From JANRIC01 sp033765345 (GTDB taxonomy: Bacteria > Bacteroidota > Bacteroidia > Cytophagales > Microscillaceae): a DNA stretch of 23,419 nucleotides. The position numbers were made by a program, and so were the translations under genes. Where the stretch lies: positions 1 to 23,419 of the forward strand of contig JANRIC010000024.1 in NCBI GenBank assembly GCA_033765345.1. The letters are read 5' to 3'. Position 1 is the stretch's first letter. Every line of letters starts with the position of its first letter. Of this stretch, positions 1-7,205 are shown in pieces. The notes beneath the pieces were generated by a model. The model was given only the letters and a program-made list of their open reading frames with translations. It did no database searches and was not told where the DNA came from.

Positions 1-125
1 AATTATTTTAATTATTTTAATTATTTTAATTATTTTAATTATTTTAATTATTTTAATTATTTTAATTATTTTAATTATTTTAATTATTTTAATTATTTTA
101 ATTATTTTAATTATTTTAATTATTT
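1..125. repeat. 9-bp tandem repeat (AATTATTTT)n
   Basis: The unit AATTATTTT is repeated without error from the window edge: 13 full copies and 8 of 9 bases of a 14th, with periodicity breaking at position 126. The array probably continues to the left of the window. On the minus strand the unit reads AAT AAT TAA in the frame of the adjacent glycosidase gene. The last two Asn codons and the stop codon of that gene therefore lie inside the repeat. Perfect copies suggest recent expansion or ongoing slippage. Confidence 0.97.
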
Positions 126-2557
126 AGCACGAGTACAATTTTTTTACCACTTGTTTCTATCCAATTCTTGTTTTCTGCTGTTTGGGCTTGTACAGGTGCC
201 CCCTGAAGCTGCCATTGGCTATATTTGCCTTTTGGGAGGCTGATACGTATTTTCCAATCGCTTTTTTCTTGGAGGATTGTAATTTTAAGTGTTTTATGTT
301 TCAATTCATAGTACATACTGACGGAATTGTCTCCTATCGGGAGATTTTCCAGGTTGGCTTTTTCCCAGGTGCTTGGCATTTGAGGAGATATATGAATGCG
401 TTGGGTGTATGCTTCGGGTTGAATCCCAAAAAACTGTTGTACAATCGGTACAGCAAGGCTATAAATGCTCCAGGCTTGGGTCATCATCCCAAAATCGGGG
501 GATACTTCATACATAGAGCCAGGTAGGGCATAGCTGAACGAATGGCTCATTCGCTTTAGATATGAGAGTGCCTGATCCGGGTTGGTGTAGTTATTTTCGG
601 CAATTGCCTGAACCCCGGTAGGCAAAGTCATGACAGCACCTACATAAGAAAATATCTTTTTGCCTTCGGCGAAGGAACCTTCATTTTTACCGGCACTCTC
701 ATCCCGGTCTATCCCGGTGACAAACACACCAAAGGGATTTACAAATTGACTTCCGGTTTTGAGGGCACGCTCGGCCTTATCCGCAGGGGCGATGCCTATT
801 TCCATAGGAGTATTTACTACCCAATTGTGATAAAGCACAAAACCTCTTTTTTGATCTGGAGGATAAGCAGCTATTTTCTTTTGGCTTTGTTTTAATTCTG
901 CTATTGCCCAGGGTTTTTGGAGGGTATCCGCCCGAATGAGAGCTGCTTCAATGAGTTGATTGGCTTCGGTGGGAGTACCTATAAAATCAGCATAAGAGGA
1001 AAATTCTTCTACCCAAAAATCCGTATTGATTTTTTTCTTAAGCGCATCGGCAATTTTTTGAAAATTCTTAGCTTCATCCGCTTCACCCATAATTTGTGCC
1101 ATTTGAGCAGCATCCGCAAAAGCTTTTTGCGTATACGAAGCCACGTCGATCATTTCACTTTCCAATCCTTGTATTTCCATCATTCCAGGCCCGTCGGGGT
1201 AGAGGTTTTTATCGGCGTCATTTTCTTGATAAAGCCAGTGAAGTCCTTTTTTGATGAAAGGGTAATATTGATCGAGGAGTTTTTGATTGCCAGTCCATTG
1301 GTAGGCTTTCCAAACTAAAGAGGCAAATTGAGGAGTTTCATTGATATTACCAGGATTGTAGACAGCTCCATTGGTAGATACTTCGTGAATGATGCGTCCA
1401 TTGCCGTTGGTTTTTTCAGAGATTTTTTTGAGGAGTTCTAGGGTGCTATATACCAGATCACTGCGTCCGCTTGCGAGTACTCCTTGCAGTGAGTATGCGT
1501 TGTCACAGCCGAACCACCAGGGATAATCGGGCAGCCCTGCCGAAAGTCCACGACCCATTTCGGGTACATCCCTGATAAGCCAGTCAGTGTTGTATTTGAC
1601 CCACTCGAAAACCTGTTGCAATTCAGGGTCGGGAATGTTTAGACGGGCAGTTTGAGTGAGTTTTTCATAGCGCGATTTTTTCGCTATCAGTAATGTGGAG
1701 GCATCTTTTTGTACTTCTTCCAAAGTCTGAAGGGCATTTTGGCGAGACGTGTACGACCCCGCAATGACCACTCTAAAAACAAACCTGGATTTTGGAGGGA
1801 TGGCAATATGATAAAGAAGCCCAGCTTGAGACCCCAGCCCTTTTCTTTCAAAACTGCACCCCGCACGCTGAATTTGTTGATTTGCAGGTTTGATATTTGC
1901 ATTCCAGGCAGTATACCACTCTTGGAGGCTGTCTTTGGCTACTAGGCACTGAGCAGATTCATCCCAGGAAATCTGATCCCTTGAGTCGGTCATTCCGGTT
2001 CTTTCTCCGAGCCATACCGGCCGCAGATCGACCATAGCCTGAAAGTTTAGCTGAGTCTTCTGGAGTGTATTGCTGAGGTTTTTGAGTGTAAATTCAATCA
2101 CTAGAGCTTCTTTGCCGTCAGGCACAAATTGAAACCGATCGATATGCATATCTGGCACGCTTTGAATATATCGGTGTACATTGGCAAAGGGATAATTGAT
2201 AAAAGTATCTGCTTTATTGAGGCAATAAGATTTTTGATTAAGATTTACTTCCAAGCTGAATCCGTCCATCAATTTGATAGGATGGTTCCAGATACCGCCC
2301 ATTTCACCACTGATGTGCCAGCCTAGGTCAGGAAATTGGCCATCTTGATGCCCAACCATATATACCCGGTCTCCGGCGGTCAGGTAGGGAGAATTCAAAT
2401 AGTTTGTTTTACCAGCAATATGGGGACTTTGTTGGATGAGTGAAAAAAGAGATTTATCTGGCGAACTTTTGGTGGTGGAGGGGCTTTGACATTGCAGGCA
2501 TAACCCTGACAAAAAAAGCACCGGAAATATAAGCAGTATGTTTTGTTTAAATTTCAT
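116..2557 (-). CDS. Secreted six-hairpin glycosidase, glycogen-debranching-like
   Basis: This 813-residue protein has an N-terminal hydrophobic signal segment (about residues 7-22) followed by Cys20 and Cys23. It may be a surface lipoprotein with a non-canonical lipobox, or a plain secreted enzyme. Residues about 50-290 look like a beta-rich N-terminal domain. Residues about 300-740 resemble an (alpha/alpha)6 six-hairpin glycosidase of the amylo-1,6-glucosidase/GH63-like group. Typical stretches are DYPWWFGCDNAY (344-355), HEVSTNGAVYNPGNINETPQ (391-410) and the acidic PDGPGMMEIQG region (from 454). I infer hydrolysis of an alpha-linked glucan or oligosaccharide outside the cytoplasm; the exact substrate cannot be read. 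The start codon overlaps the stop of the upstream pyruvate-kinase-like gene (ATGA), so the two are probably translationally coupled. The 3' end, including the stop, lies in the 9-bp repeat. Confidence 0.85.
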   Translation of the reverse strand: MKFKQNILLIFPVLFLSGLCLQCQSPSTTKSSPDKSLFSLIQQSPHIAGKTNYLNSPYLTAGDRVYMVGHQDGQFPDLGWHISGEMGGIWNHPIKLMDGFSLEVNLNQKSYCLNKADTFINYPFANVHRYIQSVPDMHIDRFQFVPDGKEALVIEFTLKNLSNTLQKTQLNFQAMVDLRPVWLGERTGMTDSRDQISWDESAQCLVAKDSLQEWYTAWNANIKPANQQIQRAGCSFERKGLGSQAGLLYHIAIPPKSRFVFRVVIAGSYTSRQNALQTLEEVQKDASTLLIAKKSRYEKLTQTARLNIPDPELQQVFEWVKYNTDWLIRDVPEMGRGLSAGLPDYPWWFGCDNAYSLQGVLASGRSDLVYSTLELLKKISEKTNGNGRIIHEVSTNGAVYNPGNINETPQFASLVWKAYQWTGNQKLLDQYYPFIKKGLHWLYQENDADKNLYPDGPGMMEIQGLESEMIDVASYTQKAFADAAQMAQIMGEADEAKNFQKIADALKKKINTDFWVEEFSSYADFIGTPTEANQLIEAALIRADTLQKPWAIAELKQSQKKIAAYPPDQKRGFVLYHNWVVNTPMEIGIAPADKAERALKTGSQFVNPFGVFVTGIDRDESAGKNEGSFAEGKKIFSYVGAVMTLPTGVQAIAENNYTNPDQALSYLKRMSHSFSYALPGSMYEVSPDFGMMTQAWSIYSLAVPIVQQFFGIQPEAYTQRIHISPQMPSTWEKANLENLPIGDNSVSMYYELKHKTLKITILQEKSDWKIRISLPKGKYSQWQLQGAPVQAQTAENKNWIETSGKKIVLVLNN

Positions 2558-4083
2558 TTTTTGAAGGTAAAGTTTTCGGGTACTTTTAAGATAGGTAATA
2601 TCGGAGCTTTTTTCTCCTGATGAAACTGCATAGACTCTAGAATATCCACCAAGATGCTGATGGCCTCCAGAATGAAAGGACCTTTATTAAGCATTACGCA
2701 TTCGGCTCTTTGTGCCATAGCTGCATCGGTAATTTCAGCCCTTGAAGGTCGTCCAGTTTTGGCTACGGTTTCTAAAACCTGTGTTGCCCAAATATTGGGT
2801 ACGTGGGCTGCCTCACAAATTCTAAGAATTTCTTCCTGAACTTCGGCCAGGTGTTTCCAACCGCACTCAATAGCTAGGTCGCCTCGGGCGATCATCACGC
2901 CTAGAGGATAGTGTTTCATGGCTCTAATAAGGATTTCGGGCAGATTAATGACTGATTTTTGGGTTTCTATTTTGAGGATGATGCCTACTCCGGGAGGGGC
3001 ATTTAAATTCTTTAGTTCTTCTAGGAGGTCATCCACATCTCGGGCAGAATTGACAAAAGACATATTGATCACGTCGGCGTGTGCAGCCACAAATTTTAGA
3101 TCTTCACGGTCTTTTTCTGTAAGTCCTGTAATGCTTAAATTACTGTTGGGTAGATTGATTCCTTTTTCGGCTTTTAGTTTTGCGCCACCGATGGGGGTAT
3201 AGGTGATTTCTACACGAATTTCATCTTCGTGTACGGTGCGAATAATCCCTTCAATCTTCCCATCATCAAAAAGTATATTTTCGCCAGGCTGCAAATCCCG
3301 ATACAGATTCGGCAGCGGTACTGCTATGTGTGCTGGAGTAATAATTTGCCCTTTTTCATCGAGAATGGCGGGTTCTCCGGGGCGGTCATCTTTGTGAAGA
3401 ATGAGTATATCGCCGACTTCCAGGCTAATTTTCTGATCTTTTGCAGCAAGCCCTCCGGGAGCAAGGCTTCCGGTGCGTAGTTTGGGGCCTGCCAGGTCCA
3501 TACAAACTTTGCAGGTCAATCCGGTTTCTTCTTGAGCTTTACGAAGATTCTGAATCATTTTGAACCAGGTTTTTTCGTCATCGTGGGCACAGTTGAGTCG
3601 GGCGCAATTCATCCCGGCGAGTAGTAAGTTTTTGACCAATGCGTAATCGTCGGCGGCCTCAGAGGGAAAAGTAACCATAATTCTGACTCTGCGATCTTTG
3701 GGTTGCTCTCCGAGTAGTTGACAGGCGTGCTCTTCAAGCAGAGATTTTCCGGTATCGAAATTTACAAATTCGGGTTTCGATGGTAAATCTGCATCGCCAA
3801 GGATTCTTTTGAGATGGTTTTCAATGGCGCGCATACTGGCAAGTACGTGGCTTTCAGCTTTTCCTAAGCGAGAAAGACCAAGCCTGCCGAGATCATTTTG
3901 GAGTTCATAGACATTATGATTTCGAATGGCCAGGTAATTTAGAAGATTGACTACGCTATGCGTAAATTGAGGATGCGCCTCCTCGATGGCGTCTGCAAAT
4001 CGCTCTTCAAGTAGTTTTCCAAAATTTCTAATGGATTGCAACTGTGAAATCATTTCCCTGATACGCTGATTTTCAACAAACAT
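2554..4083 (-). CDS. Pyruvate-kinase-like protein with N-terminal extension, no C domain
   Basis: This 509-residue protein has a helical N-terminal extension (about 1-130) followed by pyruvate kinase A and B domains. Recognisable family motifs are GMNCARLNCAH (157-167; Arg162, Asn164), DLAGPKLRT (196-204), LPNSNLSITGLTEKDREDL (311-329), ILKIET (369-374; Lys371, Glu373), ARGDLAIE (399-406; Asp402) and WATQVLETVAKTGRPSRAE (432-450; Thr434). The substrate and Mg-binding Lys, Glu, Asp and Thr positions are kept. The usual NFSH reads NCAH and the usual DTKGP reads DLAGP, so some potassium and nucleotide-site residues differ. The sequence ends soon after the barrel, so the regulatory C domain of ordinary pyruvate kinase is missing. 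It may be a PEP/pyruvate-acting paralogue rather than the glycolytic housekeeping enzyme. It lies 11 bp downstream of the TPR gene and overlaps the glycosidase gene by 4 bp. Confidence 0.85.
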   Translation of the reverse strand: MFVENQRIREMISQLQSIRNFGKLLEERFADAIEEAHPQFTHSVVNLLNYLAIRNHNVYELQNDLGRLGLSRLGKAESHVLASMRAIENHLKRILGDADLPSKPEFVNFDTGKSLLEEHACQLLGEQPKDRRVRIMVTFPSEAADDYALVKNLLLAGMNCARLNCAHDDEKTWFKMIQNLRKAQEETGLTCKVCMDLAGPKLRTGSLAPGGLAAKDQKISLEVGDILILHKDDRPGEPAILDEKGQIITPAHIAVPLPNLYRDLQPGENILFDDGKIEGIIRTVHEDEIRVEITYTPIGGAKLKAEKGINLPNSNLSITGLTEKDREDLKFVAAHADVINMSFVNSARDVDDLLEELKNLNAPPGVGIILKIETQKSVINLPEILIRAMKHYPLGVMIARGDLAIECGWKHLAEVQEEILRICEAAHVPNIWATQVLETVAKTGRPSRAEITDAAMAQRAECVMLNKGPFILEAISILVDILESMQFHQEKKAPILPILKVPENFTFKK

Positions 4084-4094
4084 AGAGATGTATT

Positions 4095-4604
4095 TTAGGT
4101 AAATAATTGTGTCAAGAAATAAAATAGAAAAATAAAAAAGATAACCGTCGCCAAAAGCAGACTTTGGTTTTTACTTTGGTTGTATTCATAGCGGCTGATT
4201 TGATCAACAATTTTAAGGGCAGGTGTGTAGCCTGGTTTGACCTTGAGGCAGAGACGGGCTAAGGATTTTGCTTTTTGCCGATATTTTTTTTTAGCATCTT
4301 GGTCCCATAGTTTTTTACAAGCTCCTGCGGTCAGGGCTAAGGTTTGTGCATCATAGGGGTTGAGTAAGAGGGCTTGCTCATATTCTTTGAGGGCTTCTCT
4401 CCAGTTCTCGAGACTTTGAAAACCTTGCCCGTTTTTGAGATGTTTTTCAAATTCTTTTTGAATCCAATCGAGCTCCTGCTCGCTGTATCCCAACTCTTCT
4501 ACTAGATCCCGGAGCTCTTGTTTGTTTGGCAACAGGTTTCTTTTTTCGTCTTGTATCTGCATAATTCGCTCGATATAAGCTTGGATTACTCGGTCAGATT
4601 TCAT
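4095..4604 (-). CDS. TPR-type protein with C-terminal membrane anchor
   Basis: This 169-residue protein has a charged helical N-terminus (1-55). A TPR-like helical pair follows at about 58-125, with GFQSLENWREALKEYEQALL matching the TPR pattern of a small residue and alternating aromatics. One hydrophobic segment sits at the extreme C-terminus (about 148-167, LLLATVIFFIFLFYFLTQLF). There is no signal peptide, so it is probably tail-anchored in the inner membrane with the TPR part in the cytoplasm. It is the first gene of the leftward operon with the pyruvate-kinase-like and glycosidase genes. A scaffold or partner-binding role is inferred only from the TPR; the specific function is unknown. 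Confidence 0.75.
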   Translation of the reverse strand: MKSDRVIQAYIERIMQIQDEKRNLLPNKQELRDLVEELGYSEQELDWIQKEFEKHLKNGQGFQSLENWREALKEYEQALLLNPYDAQTLALTAGACKKLWDQDAKKKYRQKAKSLARLCLKVKPGYTPALKIVDQISRYEYNQSKNQSLLLATVIFFIFLFYFLTQLFT

Positions 4605-4685
4605 GGATACTTCAATTTATACTTCTCTCGGAGCAAATTAAAAAAAAATGCTTCATAAACTATATCATCTGTGAGAAGTTTTTAT

Positions 4686-4716
4686 TTGAAAAAAAAATTA
4701 AGCTGATTTATATTAA
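4686..4716 (+). promoter_or_regulatory. Possible promoter for the histidine phosphatase gene
   Basis: TTG at 4686-4688 (within TTTG) and TATATTAA at 4709-4716 are separated by 20 nt. This fits the Bacteroidota TTTG/TAnnTTTG spacing, but the -7 element matches only 6 of 8 positions. The ATG is 26 nt further down. Confidence 0.35.
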
Positions 4717-4742
4717 TCATTTATTATCTATAATTTTAGGCA

Positions 4743-5393
4743 ATGTTAGATATATACCTGATCAGACACGCCGAAAGCACCGGAAATATACAACCTCATA
4801 TTATTGGAGGGCGATCAAACCATTTACAGCTTACTGCAAAAGGTGAAAAGCAAGCAGAATTACTAGGTAAAAGGTTAATTACTCAAGGTTTTTCTTTTGA
4901 TAAAGTGTATGCTTCTGTAGCCGTCAGAGCGATTGAAACAGCTAGAATAGCTTGTAATCAGATGGATTTTCCTGTGGGTGAAATCAAAATTCAGCCTGAT
5001 ATTGTGGAGCTTTGTCAGGGAGAATGGACAGGGCGACTCAGGGAGGAAACCTACACTGAGCAGGTTATGAAAATAATTCATGAAGACCCCTGGAATTTCA
5101 AAGCTCCAGGTGGTGAATCCCAAAAAGAAGTAGAAGAACGCATATTTGATTGGTTGGAGATGGAAATATTGCCACATTTTGAGCAAAATTTGAAAATAGC
5201 CATATTTTCTCACGGAGTAGCGATTAAGTGCCTAGTGAGAAAAATTACGGAGGCAAATCCTGCTATGACGTATAGAATATTCATTGAAAATACTTCCATC
5301 ACGCAATTTTGCTTTGATGAAAGAGGGTGGCATCTCAGGCGACTGAATGATTACGGTCATCTTGAGATGCTCACACAGGATTTAGAAAAATGA
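4743..5393 (+). CDS. Histidine phosphatase (phosphoglycerate-mutase-like) family protein
   Basis: This 216-residue cytoplasmic protein begins with the catalytic signature LIRHAES (residues 6-12), in which His9 would be the phosphorylated residue and Arg8 a phosphate ligand. Arg62 in the VRAIETA motif, Glu89 (DIVEL) and the second catalytic His157 in FSHGVAIK complete the expected active-site set. The length is normal for the superfamily. Members dephosphorylate sugar phosphates, nucleotides or cobalamin precursors, and motifs alone do not resolve which. There are no cobalamin genes nearby. The gene stands alone, divergent from the TPR operon and convergent with the sigma factor gene, leaving only 12 bp between the two stop codons. 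Confidence 0.88.
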   Translation: MLDIYLIRHAESTGNIQPHIIGGRSNHLQLTAKGEKQAELLGKRLITQGFSFDKVYASVAVRAIETARIACNQMDFPVGEIKIQPDIVELCQGEWTGRLREETYTEQVMKIIHEDPWNFKAPGGESQKEVEERIFDWLEMEILPHFEQNLKIAIFSHGVAIKCLVRKITEANPAMTYRIFIENTSITQFCFDERGWHLRRLNDYGHLEMLTQDLEK

Positions 5394-5405
5394 TGACAAC
5401 AAGCA

Positions 5406-5912
5406 TTAAGCTCTTGCATACTGTTTTAATTTGTCCTGAAGCTCTTTGCGAGCAATATGGATTCTGTTTTTTACCGTTCCAAGAGGGATTTTGAGCTTGG
5501 TGGCAATTTCTTTGTATTTAAACCCCCGATAGTGCATAATAAAGGGTTTGCGATAAATTTCATCTACGGAGTCAATAGCTTGATGAATATCTTCTAAGGT
5601 AAAATGCATATAAGCATCATTACGGGTAGAATGCTCGATAGAATTTAAATAATGCAAATCCTCAGTACTGTCTATAAAGGTATTTCTCCGAGTGATTCTT
5701 TGGTAATTTGTGATGAAGGTGTTACGCATGATGGTGTACAACCAGGCTTTCAGATTCGTACCTTCTTTGAACTTATCCTGATGAGTTACCGCCTTTAAAA
5801 GCGTCTCTTGCAGAAGATCATCGGCATCATCTGAATTTTGAGTAAGCCTTAGTGCAAAGGGGCGTAAATGTTGCGTAAAATTGTTAAGAGAATTGAGTTC
5901 TAATACCGCCAT
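5406..5912 (-). CDS. ECF-type RNA polymerase sigma factor
   Basis: This 168-residue protein is the size of a sigma factor with regions 2 and 4 only. Region 2 covers about residues 12-75, with the core-binding DADDLLQETLLKA stretch (29-41) and the -10 recognition segment LKAWLYTIMRNTFITNYQR (54-72). Region 4 covers about 107-165, with a helix-turn-helix at FKYKEIATKLKIPLGTVKNR (131-150). It resembles the short ECF factors widespread in Bacteroidota. No anti-sigma factor gene is adjacent: the neighbours are a phosphatase and, 364 bp upstream, the end of an unrelated gene. Control by a partner encoded elsewhere, or by expression level, is therefore likely. A strong housekeeping-type promoter lies just upstream. 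Confidence 0.93.
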   Translation of the reverse strand: MAVLELNSLNNFTQHLRPFALRLTQNSDDADDLLQETLLKAVTHQDKFKEGTNLKAWLYTIMRNTFITNYQRITRRNTFIDSTEDLHYLNSIEHSTRNDAYMHFTLEDIHQAIDSVDEIYRKPFIMHYRGFKYKEIATKLKIPLGTVKNRIHIARKELQDKLKQYARA

Positions 5913-5934
5913 ATCCTTTTTGTTTTTGTTTAAG

Positions 5935-5966
5935 CAAATCTATAAAACCTTAAACACAATTTCAAA
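5935..5966 (-). promoter_or_regulatory. Promoter of the ECF sigma factor gene
   Basis: On the minus strand TTTG (5966 to 5963), a 20-nt spacer and TAGATTTG (5942 to 5935) match the Bacteroidota vegetative promoter consensus in full. The ATG ends 22 nt downstream, which leaves a very short 5' UTR. The match suggests transcription by the primary sigma factor rather than autoregulation. Confidence 0.75.
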
Positions 5967-6202
5967 TTATTTTTCACTTTTTTTTGAAAATTTAGAAGCT
6001 AGATTCTTTAATTCGTCTATAAAAAGCGTTTTCTATGTTGGAAAAAAAGCCTAAATCAGCAATTTTTTGTCTTATGTATCTGAAAATCAGTAGTTAAATA
6101 TATTTTGATATTCCGAAACAATATAAGATTTTCTTATATGTAGAATTGTTTTAAGATAGGGCTACTTATTTTTGTTTAAAGGAGAATTATTTAATTGTAA
6201 AC
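5967..6202. other. Intergenic region, no gene
   Basis: This is AT-rich DNA between the sigma factor promoter and the terminator of the next gene. No convincing coding sequence is present. On the plus strand TTG at 6146-6148, 18 nt, and TATTTTTG at 6167-6174 look like a promoter. It would read into the back of the 6203-6234 hairpin and antisense to the following gene; no product is evident. Confidence 0.5.
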
Positions 6203-6234
6203 AAAAAAACCTGTTCATTGATAATGAACAGGTT
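6203..6234 (-). terminator. Rho-independent terminator
   Basis: AACCTGTTCATT (6208-6219) and AATGAACAGGTT (6223-6234) form a perfect 12-bp stem with a 3-nt loop. On the minus strand the stem is followed by an unbroken run of T (complement of the A run ending at 6207). It lies 42 bp past the stop of the 6277-7119 gene and terminates it. Confidence 0.92.
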
Positions 6235-6276
6235 ATGCAAAGCCTTACACAATTGATAGAAGACGCAGGAATTTTT

Positions 6277-7119
6277 CTAGAAATTATTTTGTTTTAGCCA
6301 GGCTTTTAAAATATGTTCGTCCGTATTGCCAAAAGACAGCACAAAAAAATCAACCAGGTAGCTGTACTTAGCTTCGGTTTCCTTTGGAATAGAATCTGCC
6401 TCGAGATGGTAGAGATTTTGATAAAGTTCTTTGAGTTGGTCTTCGCTCATAAAACAAAGCTTAAATTCGCTCAGTAAGTTTTTGCTATCCGGCATATAAA
6501 TCTGATAAAGCTTGACGGTATCCACACTATCTGGCTCGATATATTCTCCGGTTTTGCTACGGAATACGGCTTCTTTTTGGATAGTGACCAGATTTCCTTC
6601 AAAGGGAAGTTTTTTAGTAAGGGAGGTGCCTTGATAGTTGTAGTTAAGCACAAGAAAATCTCGTTCGTTGAGGTGATAAGTTTCTGTATTCAGCCTAAAA
6701 CTCAGGGAATTGCCTAAGATATAAAATTTGTCCATACCCAAATAACCCTCTAAATCCATGACCAAGTTGTTGATGCCTATGTCTCGTGTACTCAAGTCAC
6801 GATTTTTTTTGATGGGTAAGAGCAGTTTATTCACCAGACTTACTAATTCGCCTTCTTTTTGGGTATTATTTTCTTCGGGTTGGAGCATAAAACGGCCTTT
6901 GGAGCCGCTAATCACCAGGGCTTTGGAGCTACGATCTTTGAATCTCAGTTGATCATTGGCATACAAAAAATCTCCGGTTTTTAGGGCTTTATTCTGGCTT
7001 AGGTTCATAATTTGCCCCTCCACATGGAGTATAAAGTATTTTTCGTTGTTTTCCTTAGATTTGGCGATAACCAGGGAGCATAGAAAGAATAAGGCTAGAA
7101 AAAAAGTAATTTTATACAT
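6277..7119 (-). CDS. Secreted protein of unknown function, FecR-like N-terminus
   Basis: This 280-residue protein has a clear signal peptide (hydrophobic core about residues 5-18, probably cleaved after VIA at 17-19). Residues about 26-78 (FILHVEGQI, LKTGDFLYANDQLRF, GRFMLQP) form a short beta-rich segment like those in FecR-type and related periplasmic proteins. The rest is mixed and not recognised. No catalytic motif or transmembrane helix is visible in the mature part. The gene is followed by a strong terminator and lies 86 bp downstream of the kinase stop, so it could be a separate unit or read through from the two-component operon. Export to the periplasm is well supported; the function is not. 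Confidence 0.7.
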   Translation of the reverse strand: MYKITFFLALFFLCSLVIAKSKENNEKYFILHVEGQIMNLSQNKALKTGDFLYANDQLRFKDRSSKALVISGSKGRFMLQPEENNTQKEGELVSLVNKLLLPIKKNRDLSTRDIGINNLVMDLEGYLGMDKFYILGNSLSFRLNTETYHLNERDFLVLNYNYQGTSLTKKLPFEGNLVTIQKEAVFRSKTGEYIEPDSVDTVKLYQIYMPDSKNLLSEFKLCFMSEDQLKELYQNLYHLEADSIPKETEAKYSYLVDFFVLSFGNTDEHILKAWLKQNNF

Positions 7120-7205
7120 GGTTGTCTCAAGTTTTATTCAATAAACGAATAAATCTGAGGATTTTTTATAAAAAATGCTAATAAAAAAGGGGGAGACTTT
7201 GGTTT

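Noticed and set aside
6146..6174. Plus-strand promoter-like pair TTG-N18-TATTTTTG
   Set aside because: No gene or terminator of matching direction follows. It would only run antisense into the neighbouring gene, and such matches are common in AT-rich DNA.
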